64,000 nucleotides of DNA from an uncultured Pelagibacteraceae bacterium (GTDB lineage Bacteria > Pseudomonadota > Alphaproteobacteria > Pelagibacterales > Pelagibacteraceae): contig CABZXO010000001.1 of the NCBI GenBank assembly GCA_902529645.1, positions 62,001 through 126,000 of the forward strand. The letters run 5' to 3'. This document shows, piece after piece, positions 9,479 through 17,217 of this stretch (within the stretch, counting starts at the first letter, position 1; each line of letters opens with the position of its first letter). A program made the translations under genes and the position numbers. Below the pieces are notes generated by a model that had not been told where the DNA came from, did not search any database, and saw only the letters and a program-made list of their open reading frames with translations.

Positions 9479-9524
9479 AATTTAAATAATGGTTTGTTTA
9501 AGTTATTGGTTATATAATAAATTT

Positions 9525-11030
9525 ATGAATAATCTAATAGTTTTAAACAAGAATGACAATGTGGGCGTTAGCCAATTTATTATTCCTGAAAAAACTAAAA
9601 TTGAAGGTCATGAGATTAGCACTATCGATCCAATCCCTTTTGGGCACAAAGTTTGTTTAAAAACTATTAAAAAAGGCGATCCAATCATAAAATATGATCA
9701 AATTATTGGATTTGCTTTAGATGATATTAAACCAGGACAACATGTTCATTCTCATAATTTAGAATTTAGAGAATTTAAAAGAGATTTTAAAGTTACAAAT
9801 AAAAAACATGTTATTGATGAAAAAGCAGACACCTTCTTTAATGGAATTTTAAGAGATAATGGACAGGTTGCTACTAGAAATTATATTGGAATTGTAAGTA
9901 CTGTAAATTGCTCAGCTACTGTCACTAAAATGATAGTTGAGAAGATAAAATATTCTGACATTTTAAAAAATTATCCAAACATTGATGGCATAGTACCAAT
10001 TACTCACTCAACAGGATGTGGAATGAATACTGAAAGTGAAGGAATGCAAATTTTTCAAAGAACTATAGATGGATTTAAAAATCATCCTAATTTTTCTCAT
10101 GTATTTGTTATTGGTTTAGGATGTGAATGTGCGCAAGTCAGTTTATTTGATGAGTCTTTAAAGAAACATAACCGTATTCATTTTCTAACAATCCAAGATG
10201 AAGGTGGAACAAAAAAAATAGTCGAAAAAGTGTTATCTCAAATTAAAAATTTGCTTTCAGAAGCTAATAATGTTGAAAGATCTTCACAACCAGTAAGTCA
10301 TCTAACTTTAGCTCTTCAATGTGGCGGATCGGATGGATATTCAGGTATAACAGCAAATCCTGCATTGGGAGTTGCAGCAGATCTTTTGGTTAAAAAAGGT
10401 GGAAGTTCAATTTTATCAGAAACTCCAGAGATTTACGGAGCTGAACATTTATTAATTAATAGAGCAAGCTCACAAGAGACTGCTGATAAGCTATTAAAAA
10501 GAATTGAATGGTGGAGACATTATACTTCAATTAATAACAGTTCTATGGATAACAATCCTGCGCCAGGAAATAAAAAAGGTGGTCTTACAACTATCTTAGA
10601 GAAATCCCTAGGTGCTGTTGCAAAAGGAGGAAATTCTATACTTCAAGATGTATTGCACTATGCGGAACCTCTAAAAAATAAAGGTTTTAATTTTATGGAT
10701 TCTCCAGGTTATGATCCGGTATCAGTTACGGGTCAAGTTGCATCAGGTGCTAATGTAATTTGTTTTACGACAGGACGTGGATCTTGTTTTGGCTGTAAAC
10801 CAGTTCCAAGTTTAAAACTTTCTACAAACACAGCGATGTTTGAAAGAATGTCTGAAGACATGGATATTAACTGCGGGACAATTGCTGAAGGAAATGAAAA
10901 AGTTGAAGAAGTTGGTCAAAAAATATTTGAATTAGTTGTAAATACTGCTTCAGGAAATAAATCAAAAAGTGAAATCAACGGCTACGGTGATGAGGAGTTT
11001 AATCCTTGGCAAGTTGGCGTTGTAATGTAA
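9525..11030 (+). CDS. UxaA family dehydratase (altronate / galactarate dehydratase-like)
   Basis: About 501 aa if the ATG at 9525 is used. An in-frame ATG at 9489 exists but adds only twelve hydrophobic residues that do not fit the family. The N-terminal SAF-type domain (to about residue 90) is followed by the UxaA core: NYIGIVSTVNCSATV, the THSTGCGMNTESEG cluster, GLGCECAQV, and C-terminal TTGRGSCFGCKP. The conserved cysteines fit the iron-dependent altronate/galactarate dehydratase family. Predicted reaction: dehydration of D-altronate or a related aldonate to a 2-keto-3-deoxy acid. It starts the plus-strand arm of the sugar-acid island and abuts the next gene without a gap. Confidence 0.88.
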   Translation: MNNLIVLNKNDNVGVSQFIIPEKTKIEGHEISTIDPIPFGHKVCLKTIKKGDPIIKYDQIIGFALDDIKPGQHVHSHNLEFREFKRDFKVTNKKHVIDEKADTFFNGILRDNGQVATRNYIGIVSTVNCSATVTKMIVEKIKYSDILKNYPNIDGIVPITHSTGCGMNTESEGMQIFQRTIDGFKNHPNFSHVFVIGLGCECAQVSLFDESLKKHNRIHFLTIQDEGGTKKIVEKVLSQIKNLLSEANNVERSSQPVSHLTLALQCGGSDGYSGITANPALGVAADLLVKKGGSSILSETPEIYGAEHLLINRASSQETADKLLKRIEWWRHYTSINNSSMDNNPAPGNKKGGLTTILEKSLGAVAKGGNSILQDVLHYAEPLKNKGFNFMDSPGYDPVSVTGQVASGANVICFTTGRGSCFGCKPVPSLKLSTNTAMFERMSEDMDINCGTIAEGNEKVEEVGQKIFELVVNTASGNKSKSEINGYGDEEFNPWQVGVVM

Positions 11031-11912
11031 TTGATATTTCCTGTGCCTCAACAAACATCCTTGATTAATGTAATTCTATTAGCTGCTGGTGGTTTTTTCA
11101 TGTTCGTTTGTATGGACTCAATGGCAAAATACCTTGGGACAGTTATGCCAGTTACCCAAGCAATTTGGGGTAGATTTTTCTTCCACTTAATTTCTTTAAT
11201 TATATTTTTTTTAATTTTTAAGCCAAAAGTAAATTTAAAAAAAAATTTGAAAGTTCAAATAATAAGATCAATTTTAATGGTTACCGCTACTTCTTTTATG
11301 TTTTATTCTTTACAAAAATTTGACTTGGTAGATATTTATGTTGTTTTCTTCACAGCTCCATTGATTGTTTCATTACTTTCAGCGTACTTTTTAAAAGATA
11401 TATTAACACCCAAGGGTATAATTTTGATGCTGCTAAGCTTTGGATCTATTATTTACTCATTGGGACCAAGTATGAGAATATTTAGTTTAGATTTAATATT
11501 CCCTATTGTTCCTCCAGTTTGCTGGGCTCTTTATCAATTTTTTACTAAAATTGTATCAGGCGATAACGATCCATTTGCTGCTATATTTTATACTTCAATT
11601 TTAGGTGCAATAATTTTTAGTATTTTTATATTTTTTAATTGGGTGCCATTAGAGAAAAATATCTTTTGGCTTTATTTAGTAATTCTTGGTTTAGCAGGTT
11701 TTGTAAGTCATTCTTTGATTATCTATGCAATTCAGCTTTCTAATTTATCTTTTGTTACGAATTTTCAATATTCACAACTTGTTTGGTCAACAATTATAAA
11801 TTTTTTAATTTTTGGTGTACCATTTGATTATAATAAAATTATTGGTGTGATAGGAATTATAATTTTTGGCATAATGTTTATTCGAACTGAGGGAACTAAA
11901 AAAAATAATTGA
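11031..11912 (+). CDS. DMT superfamily (EamA) transporter
   Basis: 293 aa with about ten hydrophobic segments in two EamA halves. MDSMAKYLG near residue 25 and GRFFFHLISL near residue 44 are typical of the first EamA repeat. No ATG is near the beginning: TTG at 11031, immediately after the upstream TAA, or GTG at 11043 are the likely starts; either keeps the first membrane segment. It may export or import a metabolite of the sugar-acid pathway with which it is co-transcribed. Substrate unknown. Confidence 0.85.
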   Translation: MIFPVPQQTSLINVILLAAGGFFMFVCMDSMAKYLGTVMPVTQAIWGRFFFHLISLIIFFLIFKPKVNLKKNLKVQIIRSILMVTATSFMFYSLQKFDLVDIYVVFFTAPLIVSLLSAYFLKDILTPKGIILMLLSFGSIIYSLGPSMRIFSLDLIFPIVPPVCWALYQFFTKIVSGDNDPFAAIFYTSILGAIIFSIFIFFNWVPLEKNIFWLYLVILGLAGFVSHSLIIYAIQLSNLSFVTNFQYSQLVWSTIINFLIFGVPFDYNKIIGVIGIIIFGIMFIRTEGTKKNN

Positions 11913-11922
11913 TGAGATAATT

Positions 11923-12780
11923 ATGAGAAATATTGGATTTATTGGTGTTGGTTATATGGGCTACGGAATAGCCAAAAATATTTTAAAACATAAAAATAAT
12001 CTTTTTGTGATTGCTAATAAAAATAGAAAACCAATTGAGAAAATTGTTAGCGAAGGAGCAAAAGAAGTAAAATCTTTTAAAGATTTTTCTAGTAAAAATT
12101 TAGATGCGATGTTTATGTGTGTTACCAATACTTCAATAGCGAAAATAATTTCTAAAAAAATATCTGATACTTTGGATAGTAAAACTTTAATTATTGATAT
12201 CACTACTCATAATAAAACTGGATCAATAGAAACAGAGGAAATATTCAAAGCAAAAAATATTAATTATGTTGAATGCCCCGTAATGGGAGGACCAGTTCAA
12301 GCAGAGGAAGGTACTCTAGGGGGTATTGTTGGAGCATCAGATGAAAATTTTAAAATCGCTGAACCATACTTTAATTTTTTCTGTAAAGAATATTTTCACT
12401 TTGGACCAGTTGGAATGGGAGCAAAATCTAAGCTTTTAAATAATTTTTTATCTCTTGGAAATGCTGCATTAGTTAATCATTTAGCTAAAAGTGCTAAAGA
12501 AATGGGTTTAGATTTAAAAAAAGTATTTGATGTAGCAAAACTTGGTTCTGGAAATTCTGCAGCACTTAATAGAGTTTTTGATAATCTGTTAAAAGGTGAT
12601 TTTACTGGATTTAAATTTACGGCAAGTAATTCAGTAAAGGATTTAACTTATATTCAAGACTTATTAAAAGATTTTCCTGAAGCTGAAAAAGTTGCTGAAG
12701 TAAATAAAAATTATTTTCAAAAAGCTATTGATGACGGTTACGGTGAAAACTTTATTAGTGAATTAATAAATAAAAAATAA
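11923..12780 (+). CDS. 3-hydroxyisobutyrate dehydrogenase-like NAD-binding protein
   Basis: 285 aa, second beta-hydroxyacid dehydrogenase of the island. Rossmann motif GFIGVGYMGYGIA (residues 5-17), substrate loop ECPVMGGPVQAEEG and catalytic lysine in GMGAKSKLLNN are all present. The sequence is clearly divergent from the copy at 2749-3618, so this is not a recent duplication. Ten nucleotides separate it from the DMT transporter. It closes the plus-strand arm; after it comes the structured non-coding gap. Substrate (for example tartronate semialdehyde or another short hydroxyacid) is not determinable. Confidence 0.82.
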   Translation: MRNIGFIGVGYMGYGIAKNILKHKNNLFVIANKNRKPIEKIVSEGAKEVKSFKDFSSKNLDAMFMCVTNTSIAKIISKKISDTLDSKTLIIDITTHNKTGSIETEEIFKAKNINYVECPVMGGPVQAEEGTLGGIVGASDENFKIAEPYFNFFCKEYFHFGPVGMGAKSKLLNNFLSLGNAALVNHLAKSAKEMGLDLKKVFDVAKLGSGNSAALNRVFDNLLKGDFTGFKFTASNSVKDLTYIQDLLKDFPEAEKVAEVNKNYFQKAIDDGYGENFISELINKK

Positions 12781-12894
12781 TTTAAGATGTAAATTAACTT
12801 TCCGGGAATCTACTAAAGCACTAGGTTGTATTCAATAAATATATTTACTCAAAATTAAAATAAATAAATTGAAATTATATTAATTATAATTACC

Positions 12895-13062
12895 TTTTTT
12901 ATAGAAGGAGGTTTATGTTAATACTTTCACCACCTGATACTTAGCTGATCAGCTTTTCATTTGAAAAATATAACAAAAAATAAAATCCTCTCGGATTTAA
13001 ATGCCAAAGAGGCGATACAGGGGAGCTCTTTAGGTATACACTTAAAGAGCGAACCCTTTAAA
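12895..13062. other. Non-coding gap with several inverted repeats; candidate structured RNA
   Basis: The 283 nt between two convergent genes lack a credible long ORF. It holds a perfect anti-Shine-Dalgarno complement AAGGAGGT (12905-12912) three nt before an ATG opening a nine-codon ORF (12915-12944), a 12-nt perfect palindrome AGCTGATCAGCT (12943-12954), and two hairpins (12987-13012 and 13025-13050). The local GC content is above the surrounding level. One hairpin is a good minus-strand terminator; the rest has no assigned function. A small RNA or leader peptide is possible, unproven. Confidence 0.35.
12974..13012 (-). terminator. Rho-independent terminator after the 175-aa gene
   Basis: Read on the minus strand, CCTCT...AGAGG (12987-13012) with an additional GG/CC pair closes a hairpin and is followed at once by ATTTTATTTTTTG. 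This is a plausible intrinsic terminator for the minus-strand gene ending at 13064. A second stem just upstream on the same transcript (GCTCTTTA/TAAAGAGC, 13025-13050) may add to the 3'-end structure. Confidence 0.6.
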
Positions 13063-13063
13063 A

Positions 13064-13591
13064 CTAATTTGCTGATTTTAATATTTCTAGAGGAAGTTGA
13101 GCTTCTGGGTATTTTTTTTGACACAACTTTTCGTAGTTTTCACAAAAACTTATAATGGTTTTTTTAACTTCTTTTTTGTTTTTATTTGAAAGATTAAGCT
13201 CTTTAATTAATTCACTGCAACTATTTTCTAATTCTTTTATTTGTTTTCCAGAAAAAAATTCTCCTGTTTCTATTTCCCAATAAGTGTCTTCAAGCTCATC
13301 ATCAGTTAGATCATTTAATTTTTTTTGTAATAATTTAATTATCTGGTCCTCTGTTACTTTATCTCTCATGGGAGAATCCTTAAGTTTTCCAAGGCATTTA
13401 TCTCTTAATCCATCAATGAAATGAAAATAAGGTTTACCCTCTGAAAAATCTCTAAAATGATTTGTATTAAAATACTTATCTATAGCTTTTTCTGTTGAAA
13501 CCTTTTCTTTGCCCTTAATTATCGCTATTTGTACATAAACTTCTTGGCTAATATATTCTTCAATATGATCTTTAACTCTTTGAGGTATCAT
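13064..13591 (-). CDS. Hypothetical protein, charged and mostly helical
   Basis: 175 aa, not recognised. It is rich in Lys, Glu and Asp with few hydrophobic stretches, no signal peptide and no membrane segment, so a soluble cytoplasmic helical protein is likely. Four cysteines are scattered (none in a CxxC). It lies 15 nt downstream of the cytochrome c' gene on the same strand and is followed by a terminator, so the two form a short transcription unit. No function is proposed. Confidence 0.65.
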   Translation of the reverse strand: MIPQRVKDHIEEYISQEVYVQIAIIKGKEKVSTEKAIDKYFNTNHFRDFSEGKPYFHFIDGLRDKCLGKLKDSPMRDKVTEDQIIKLLQKKLNDLTDDELEDTYWEIETGEFFSGKQIKELENSCSELIKELNLSNKNKKEVKKTIISFCENYEKLCQKKYPEAQLPLEILKSAN

Positions 13592-13606
13592 TTTTTATCT
13601 TGGTAA

Positions 13607-14074
13607 CTAATGTTCTTCTCTATACCTACTGTGACAAGCCTTACAATTACTCCACATAAATTGTTTCAGGGTTCCTCTTATATCATCGGCATCTTCAATA
13701 ACAGTTGTGAGTTTTATCATATCCTCAGATGCTTTTGTCATTAATGCATTAAAAGCGTCTTTTTCTTCCCAAACAGTTGGTAAAGCTTCAGTATCAAATT
13801 CATCTTCAGTGCTTTCGGGAAATAACTCTATCAAAACTTTATAATTTTCACTCATTTCAATCATTAGTTTTTTTGCTTTTTCAAAATCTCCTTTAGATGA
13901 AAAAGCTTGTACTCTTTTTGCTGTACTATAGTTTTTACTAAATAATGCTTGTCTACTTTTAACAATCTCCTCAACTGTTAATTCGGCATTACTAGATGAG
14001 ACGAAAAATATGCTTAAAATTGAGAATAAAATTATTTTAATATATTTTTTTATGTGATTAAATAAAATATGCAT
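13607..14074 (-). CDS. Cytochrome c' (class II cytochrome c)
   Basis: 155 aa with a signal peptide ending near residue 30 (FVSSSNA). The mature part is a predicted four-helix bundle with the haem motif C-K-A-C-H placed almost at the C-terminus (WSNCKACHSRY), as in cytochrome c'. These periplasmic haem proteins bind NO or take part in electron transfer. Its ATG is the complement of the ATG of the divergent cytochrome b561 gene: both starts share the palindrome ATGCAT at 14069-14074. The pairing with b561 suggests a common redox role. Confidence 0.85.
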   Translation of the reverse strand: MHILFNHIKKYIKIILFSILSIFFVSSSNAELTVEEIVKSRQALFSKNYSTAKRVQAFSSKGDFEKAKKLMIEMSENYKVLIELFPESTEDEFDTEALPTVWEEKDAFNALMTKASEDMIKLTTVIEDADDIRGTLKQFMWSNCKACHSRYREEH

Positions 14075-14596
14075 GTAACAAATACCGTAACAGAGTATGG
14101 CATTATATCAAAAGCGTTACATTGGCTCAGCGCAATTATTCTTTTTATACAAATGCCTTTAGGGTTCTATCTAGTGGATTTAGATTTTGGTGATCAAAGA
14201 ATTACCATTGAAGATATACACGTTACACTAGGTTTAACTGTTTTTTATATAATAATAATAAGGTTAATAAATAATATACTTAATCCAACTCCAAAATTAG
14301 ATCCAAGTATTTTTAAAGGACAAAGGTTTTTGGCAAAAATGAACCATGTACTTTTATATATTGCTATTTTATCAATAACAATTTCAGGAATATTAAAAAA
14401 ATTATTTAACGGAGAAACATTAACAATATTGTTTAGAGAAATTCAAATTAATGAAAATTTTGATTTAGCAGATCAGTTTTATGAAATTCATATTCTTTCA
14501 AATTATACTCTTATCGGTTTAATAGTGCTTCATATATCTGCTGTTATTGTTCACAAACTATTTTTTGGGGACAATTTATTAAAAAAAATTCTTTAA
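14069..14596 (+). CDS. Cytochrome b561 family protein
   Basis: 175 aa, four hydrophobic segments. The early SKALHWLSAIILF segment has the haem-ligating His, with further His residues in EDIHVTLGL, KMNHVLLY and VLHISAVIVHKLF. This is the bacterial cytochrome b561/CybB type, a di-haem membrane protein that passes electrons between quinone and periplasmic acceptors. The start is shared (ATGCAT) with the divergent cytochrome c' gene, so its promoter must lie inside that gene. It converges on the DUF4396 gene, 2 nt away. Confidence 0.85.
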   Translation: MHVTNTVTEYGIISKALHWLSAIILFIQMPLGFYLVDLDFGDQRITIEDIHVTLGLTVFYIIIIRLINNILNPTPKLDPSIFKGQRFLAKMNHVLLYIAILSITISGILKKLFNGETLTILFREIQINENFDLADQFYEIHILSNYTLIGLIVLHISAVIVHKLFFGDNLLKKIL

Positions 14597-14598
14597 TT

Positions 14599-15036
14599 TT
14601 AATGACAAGCAATTCCAAATTTTTTTAATCTCCAATAATTATAAGGCCAAGGAGTTAAAAAACCTACGATTAACATTATTGGCACCACCCACCATGTTAA
14701 AATTGCACCTCCAGTTAAAACATAGTCAGTTAAATTCATCATGATTTCCATACTAATCATTGAAATTAAACTCATGCCACAAGCTGTTTTGAATGCATTA
14801 ACAAAATTAAAATTTTGTGTCATTAAAATTATAGTTTCTAAAATAATACTTGTAATCAATCCGTTTATGATTGCTAAAATCATTATTCCTAAAATTGGAA
14901 AAGGAATTTGAGTTAATTGAAAAAATAATATAGTTCCAAAATCTCCAATTGCACAACCAAGTACACACCAGGCTGTATTTTTTGCACTTCTTCTCCAAGT
15001 ATGTTTACAAGACCAATTAAATGTAGTCGCTGTCAT
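14599..15036 (-). CDS. DUF4396 domain-containing membrane protein
   Basis: 145 aa with three or four membrane segments. The N-terminal soluble part has the family pattern H-T-W-R-R-S...N-T-x-x-C-x-L-G-C-x-I-G-D, with conserved His and two Cys (residues 12-32) that could hold a metal or haem. Function of DUF4396 is unknown. It is separated by only two nt from the cytochrome c gene upstream on the same strand, which makes a redox or metal-handling role reasonable, though inferred. Confidence 0.72.
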   Translation of the reverse strand: MTATTFNWSCKHTWRRSAKNTAWCVLGCAIGDFGTILFFQLTQIPFPILGIMILAIINGLITSIILETIILMTQNFNFVNAFKTACGMSLISMISMEIMMNLTDYVLTGGAILTWWVVPIMLIVGFLTPWPYNYWRLKKFGIACH

Positions 15037-15038
15037 AA

Positions 15039-15473
15039 TTATTTACTCATATTAATTTGATATTCATACTTATCAATAGGCCAAAAGGACTTTACATAAG
15101 CCAATATACTATGAATTTCTTTATCAGATAATTGATCTTCAAATCCTATCATTTTACCTTCATAATTTTTTACTAATTTTGCTAATCCATATTTAATTAT
15201 TGCATGTAAAGTTTTATCATCATGATGCCAAGTATGACCTGTTCCGTTTAATGGAGGAGCTTTTCTATGTCCTTCTTCATCTATGCCTTTCCAGTTTTCA
15301 GCTCCAGCTAAATTAATCATATGACAAGAAACACAATTTTTTTCATATGCAATTTTACCTCTTTCAATCATGAGTTTAGAATCAGTTGTTATAGGAAAAT
15401 GATTATGAGCAATTACTGTGTTTAACAAACTGAATATAAAGAAACCAATAGTAAGTGAAATTAGTTTAAACAT
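15039..15473 (-). CDS. Periplasmic c-type cytochrome
   Basis: 144 aa with a signal peptide (ISLTIGFFIFSLLNTVIA, residues 4-21). One haem-binding motif C-V-S-C-H lies near residue 49; a candidate axial methionine is in GKMIGFEDQLSD near residue 115, followed by the usual class I terminal helix ILAYVKSFWP. It is a monohaem electron carrier. Several His residues between the motif and Met (GTGHTWHHDD) are an unusual local cluster. It starts a two-gene unit with the DUF4396 protein, divergent from the ETHE1-like gene across 55 nt. Confidence 0.87.
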   Translation of the reverse strand: MFKLISLTIGFFIFSLLNTVIAHNHFPITTDSKLMIERGKIAYEKNCVSCHMINLAGAENWKGIDEEGHRKAPPLNGTGHTWHHDDKTLHAIIKYGLAKLVKNYEGKMIGFEDQLSDKEIHSILAYVKSFWPIDKYEYQINMSK

Positions 15474-15528
15474 ATGGTTGTTATGGATATTTGATTTATT
15501 AAAACAAGTACATGTGTTAATTTAAGCT

Positions 15529-16212
15529 ATGATCTTTAAGCAAGTTTTTGACACTAAATCATCAACTTATACTTATATAATTGCATCTGATAGGGGCCGA
15601 GAAGCAGTCATAATTGATCCAGTAATTGAGAATGTTGAAAGCTACATAAAGTTACTTAAAGAATTAGATTTAAAACTAGTGAAGGTAATAGATACCCATA
15701 TTCATGCTGATCATGTAACTGGCGCAAGTAAACTAAAGCAAGCCACAAATTGCTCTACACTTATGGGGGAACATACCCCTGCTGATGCTGTAGAAATTAA
15801 AGTAAAAGATGATGAAAAAATAAAAATTGACCAAATAGAAATCAAAGCGATGTATACACCTGGTCATACTTCTGACAGTTATAGTTTCTTAATGGATAAC
15901 TATTTGTTTTCAGGAGATACTCTTTTAATTAATGGCACCGGTAGAACAGATTTTCAAAACGGAAGTTCAAAAGATGCATATAATTCAATATTTAATAGAT
16001 TGTTAAAATTACCTGACGAAACCATTTTATATCCTGGTCATGACTATAATGGAAAAGAATCTAGTACAATTGGTAATGAAAAAAAATTTAATCCAAGATT
16101 GCAGATTAAAAATGTTGATGAATATGTTGAACTTATGTCAAATCTTAACTTAGCAAAACCACAATTAATAGATATTAATGTAAGTAGAAATATTAAGTTG
16201 GGTGCTAACTAA
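15529..16212 (+). CDS. ETHE1-like persulfide dioxygenase (metallo-beta-lactamase fold)
   Basis: 227 aa. The metal site T-H57-I-H59-A-D61-H62, then PGHTSDS, FSGDTLL and YPGHDYNG are those of the glyoxalase II/ETHE1 group; GRTDFQNGSS and STIGNEK...NPR are features shared with ETHE1/Blh-type persulfide dioxygenases rather than glyoxalase II. Expected reaction: oxidation of glutathione persulfide to sulfite in the cytoplasm. A role in sulfur handling fits an organism using DMSP-type compounds, but no rhodanese or sulfide-quinone reductase is adjacent. It overlaps the azlD-like gene by 8 nt in convergent orientation. Confidence 0.85.
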   Translation: MIFKQVFDTKSSTYTYIIASDRGREAVIIDPVIENVESYIKLLKELDLKLVKVIDTHIHADHVTGASKLKQATNCSTLMGEHTPADAVEIKVKDDEKIKIDQIEIKAMYTPGHTSDSYSFLMDNYLFSGDTLLINGTGRTDFQNGSSKDAYNSIFNRLLKLPDETILYPGHDYNGKESSTIGNEKKFNPRLQIKNVDEYVELMSNLNLAKPQLIDINVSRNIKLGAN

Positions 16213-16522
16213 AGACAACAAATATTAAAAACCAATAAGAAACTAATCCAGCTGATATTGTTGCAATTACATTTTTTGAAAAATAACCTACAATAACAGC
16301 AACTAATGCTCCAAAAATTTTGGGATCATTCATTTCTATAAAAGTTCCAAAATCATTTATAAATATTCCTGGAAATATTATTGCCGGGAATACTGCAGAA
16401 GGAACGTATTCCAACACTGCTTTAATTTTATCTCCCAACATATCTCTACTTATTAAAGCGATCATAGTCATTCTAGTAAAGTAAGTTAATATTCCAGCAA
16501 AAATAATTGAGGTAAGAGTCAT
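16205..16522 (-). CDS. azlD: AzlD family small permease subunit
   Basis: 105 aa with three to four membrane segments, the usual size of AzlD. YFTRMTMIALISRDML and EYVPSAVFPAIIFPGIF are typical AzlD stretches. It should pair with AzlC, encoded just upstream with a 4-nt overlap, to export branched-chain amino acids or a related compound. The 3' end overlaps the convergent ETHE1-like gene by 8 nt. Confidence 0.85.
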   Translation of the reverse strand: MTLTSIIFAGILTYFTRMTMIALISRDMLGDKIKAVLEYVPSAVFPAIIFPGIFINDFGTFIEMNDPKIFGALVAVIVGYFSKNVIATISAGLVSYWFLIFVVFS

Positions 16523-17205
16523 TTTTTTAACCCCAATAATAGTGCAGCAACGAACAAAGCAATTATTGGTGAAATAATTATATAAGATTTAAATGGAGCA
16601 TCAAAAAATAACAGTGAACTTAAACCACAAGTAATCATGACGATTACATGATCTAATTTTTTTAAATCCTGAACAATAATTGCTATAAATGTTAAAGGAA
16701 TTGCAAATTTTAATCCAAGTTCCTCAGGAACAAATGATCCTAAAATAATCCCAGATAAAGTTGCAATTTGCCAACAAACCCAAAGAGTACATCCTGTACC
16801 AATTAAATGGTAATATAAAAATTCCTCACCTTTATTTTTTTTGAAAAATTTATTAGATTCAGCAAATCCTTGATCTACAACAATATAAGAAATTAATAAT
16901 TTTTTTAAAAAAGATAATTTTTCTAAATATTCAGATAATACAGCTCCATATAATAAATGTCGAGAATTTATAATTCCAACAGAGGCAACCGAAACCAAAC
17001 TAGATGCACCTCCTGATAGTAACTGTAAAAAAACTATTTGCGATGCACCTCCAAAAATAATGAAGGACATTGCGTAGACTAAATATGGATTAAAACCAAG
17101 CTCAACTCCAATTGCACCACAAATAATTCCAAATGGAATTACTGAAAGCATATGCGGAGAAATATCCACCATACCTCTTGTGAATAATTGTTTTTTTGAA
17201 AGCAT
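16519..17205 (-). CDS. azlC: AzlC family transporter large subunit
   Basis: 228 aa with multiple membrane helices and the family segments DISPHMLSVIPFGIICGAIG near the N-terminus and SRHLLYGAVLSEYL in the middle. AzlC/AzlD pairs export branched-chain amino acids in Bacillus; substrates in marine alphaproteobacteria are untested. It lies 12 nt downstream of the iron ABC ATPase gene on the same strand, so it may be read through from the iron operon. Confidence 0.88.
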   Translation of the reverse strand: MLSKKQLFTRGMVDISPHMLSVIPFGIICGAIGVELGFNPYLVYAMSFIIFGGASQIVFLQLLSGGASSLVSVASVGIINSRHLLYGAVLSEYLEKLSFLKKLLISYIVVDQGFAESNKFFKKNKGEEFLYYHLIGTGCTLWVCWQIATLSGIILGSFVPEELGLKFAIPLTFIAIIVQDLKKLDHVIVMITCGLSSLLFFDAPFKSYIIISPIIALFVAALLLGLKK

Positions 17206-17217
17206 TTGCTTGTTTTA

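Noticed and set aside
9489-9524. ATG at 9489 as start of the UxaA-type gene
   Set aside because: The extra twelve residues are hydrophobic and unlike the family N-terminus; the ATG at 9525 gives the expected SAF-domain beginning.
12961-13155. 64-codon plus-strand ORF in the gap after the second hydroxyisobutyrate-dehydrogenase-like gene
   Set aside because: It crosses the minus-strand terminator hairpins and the 3' end of the 175-aa gene, lacks an ATG start and has no recognisable protein features.
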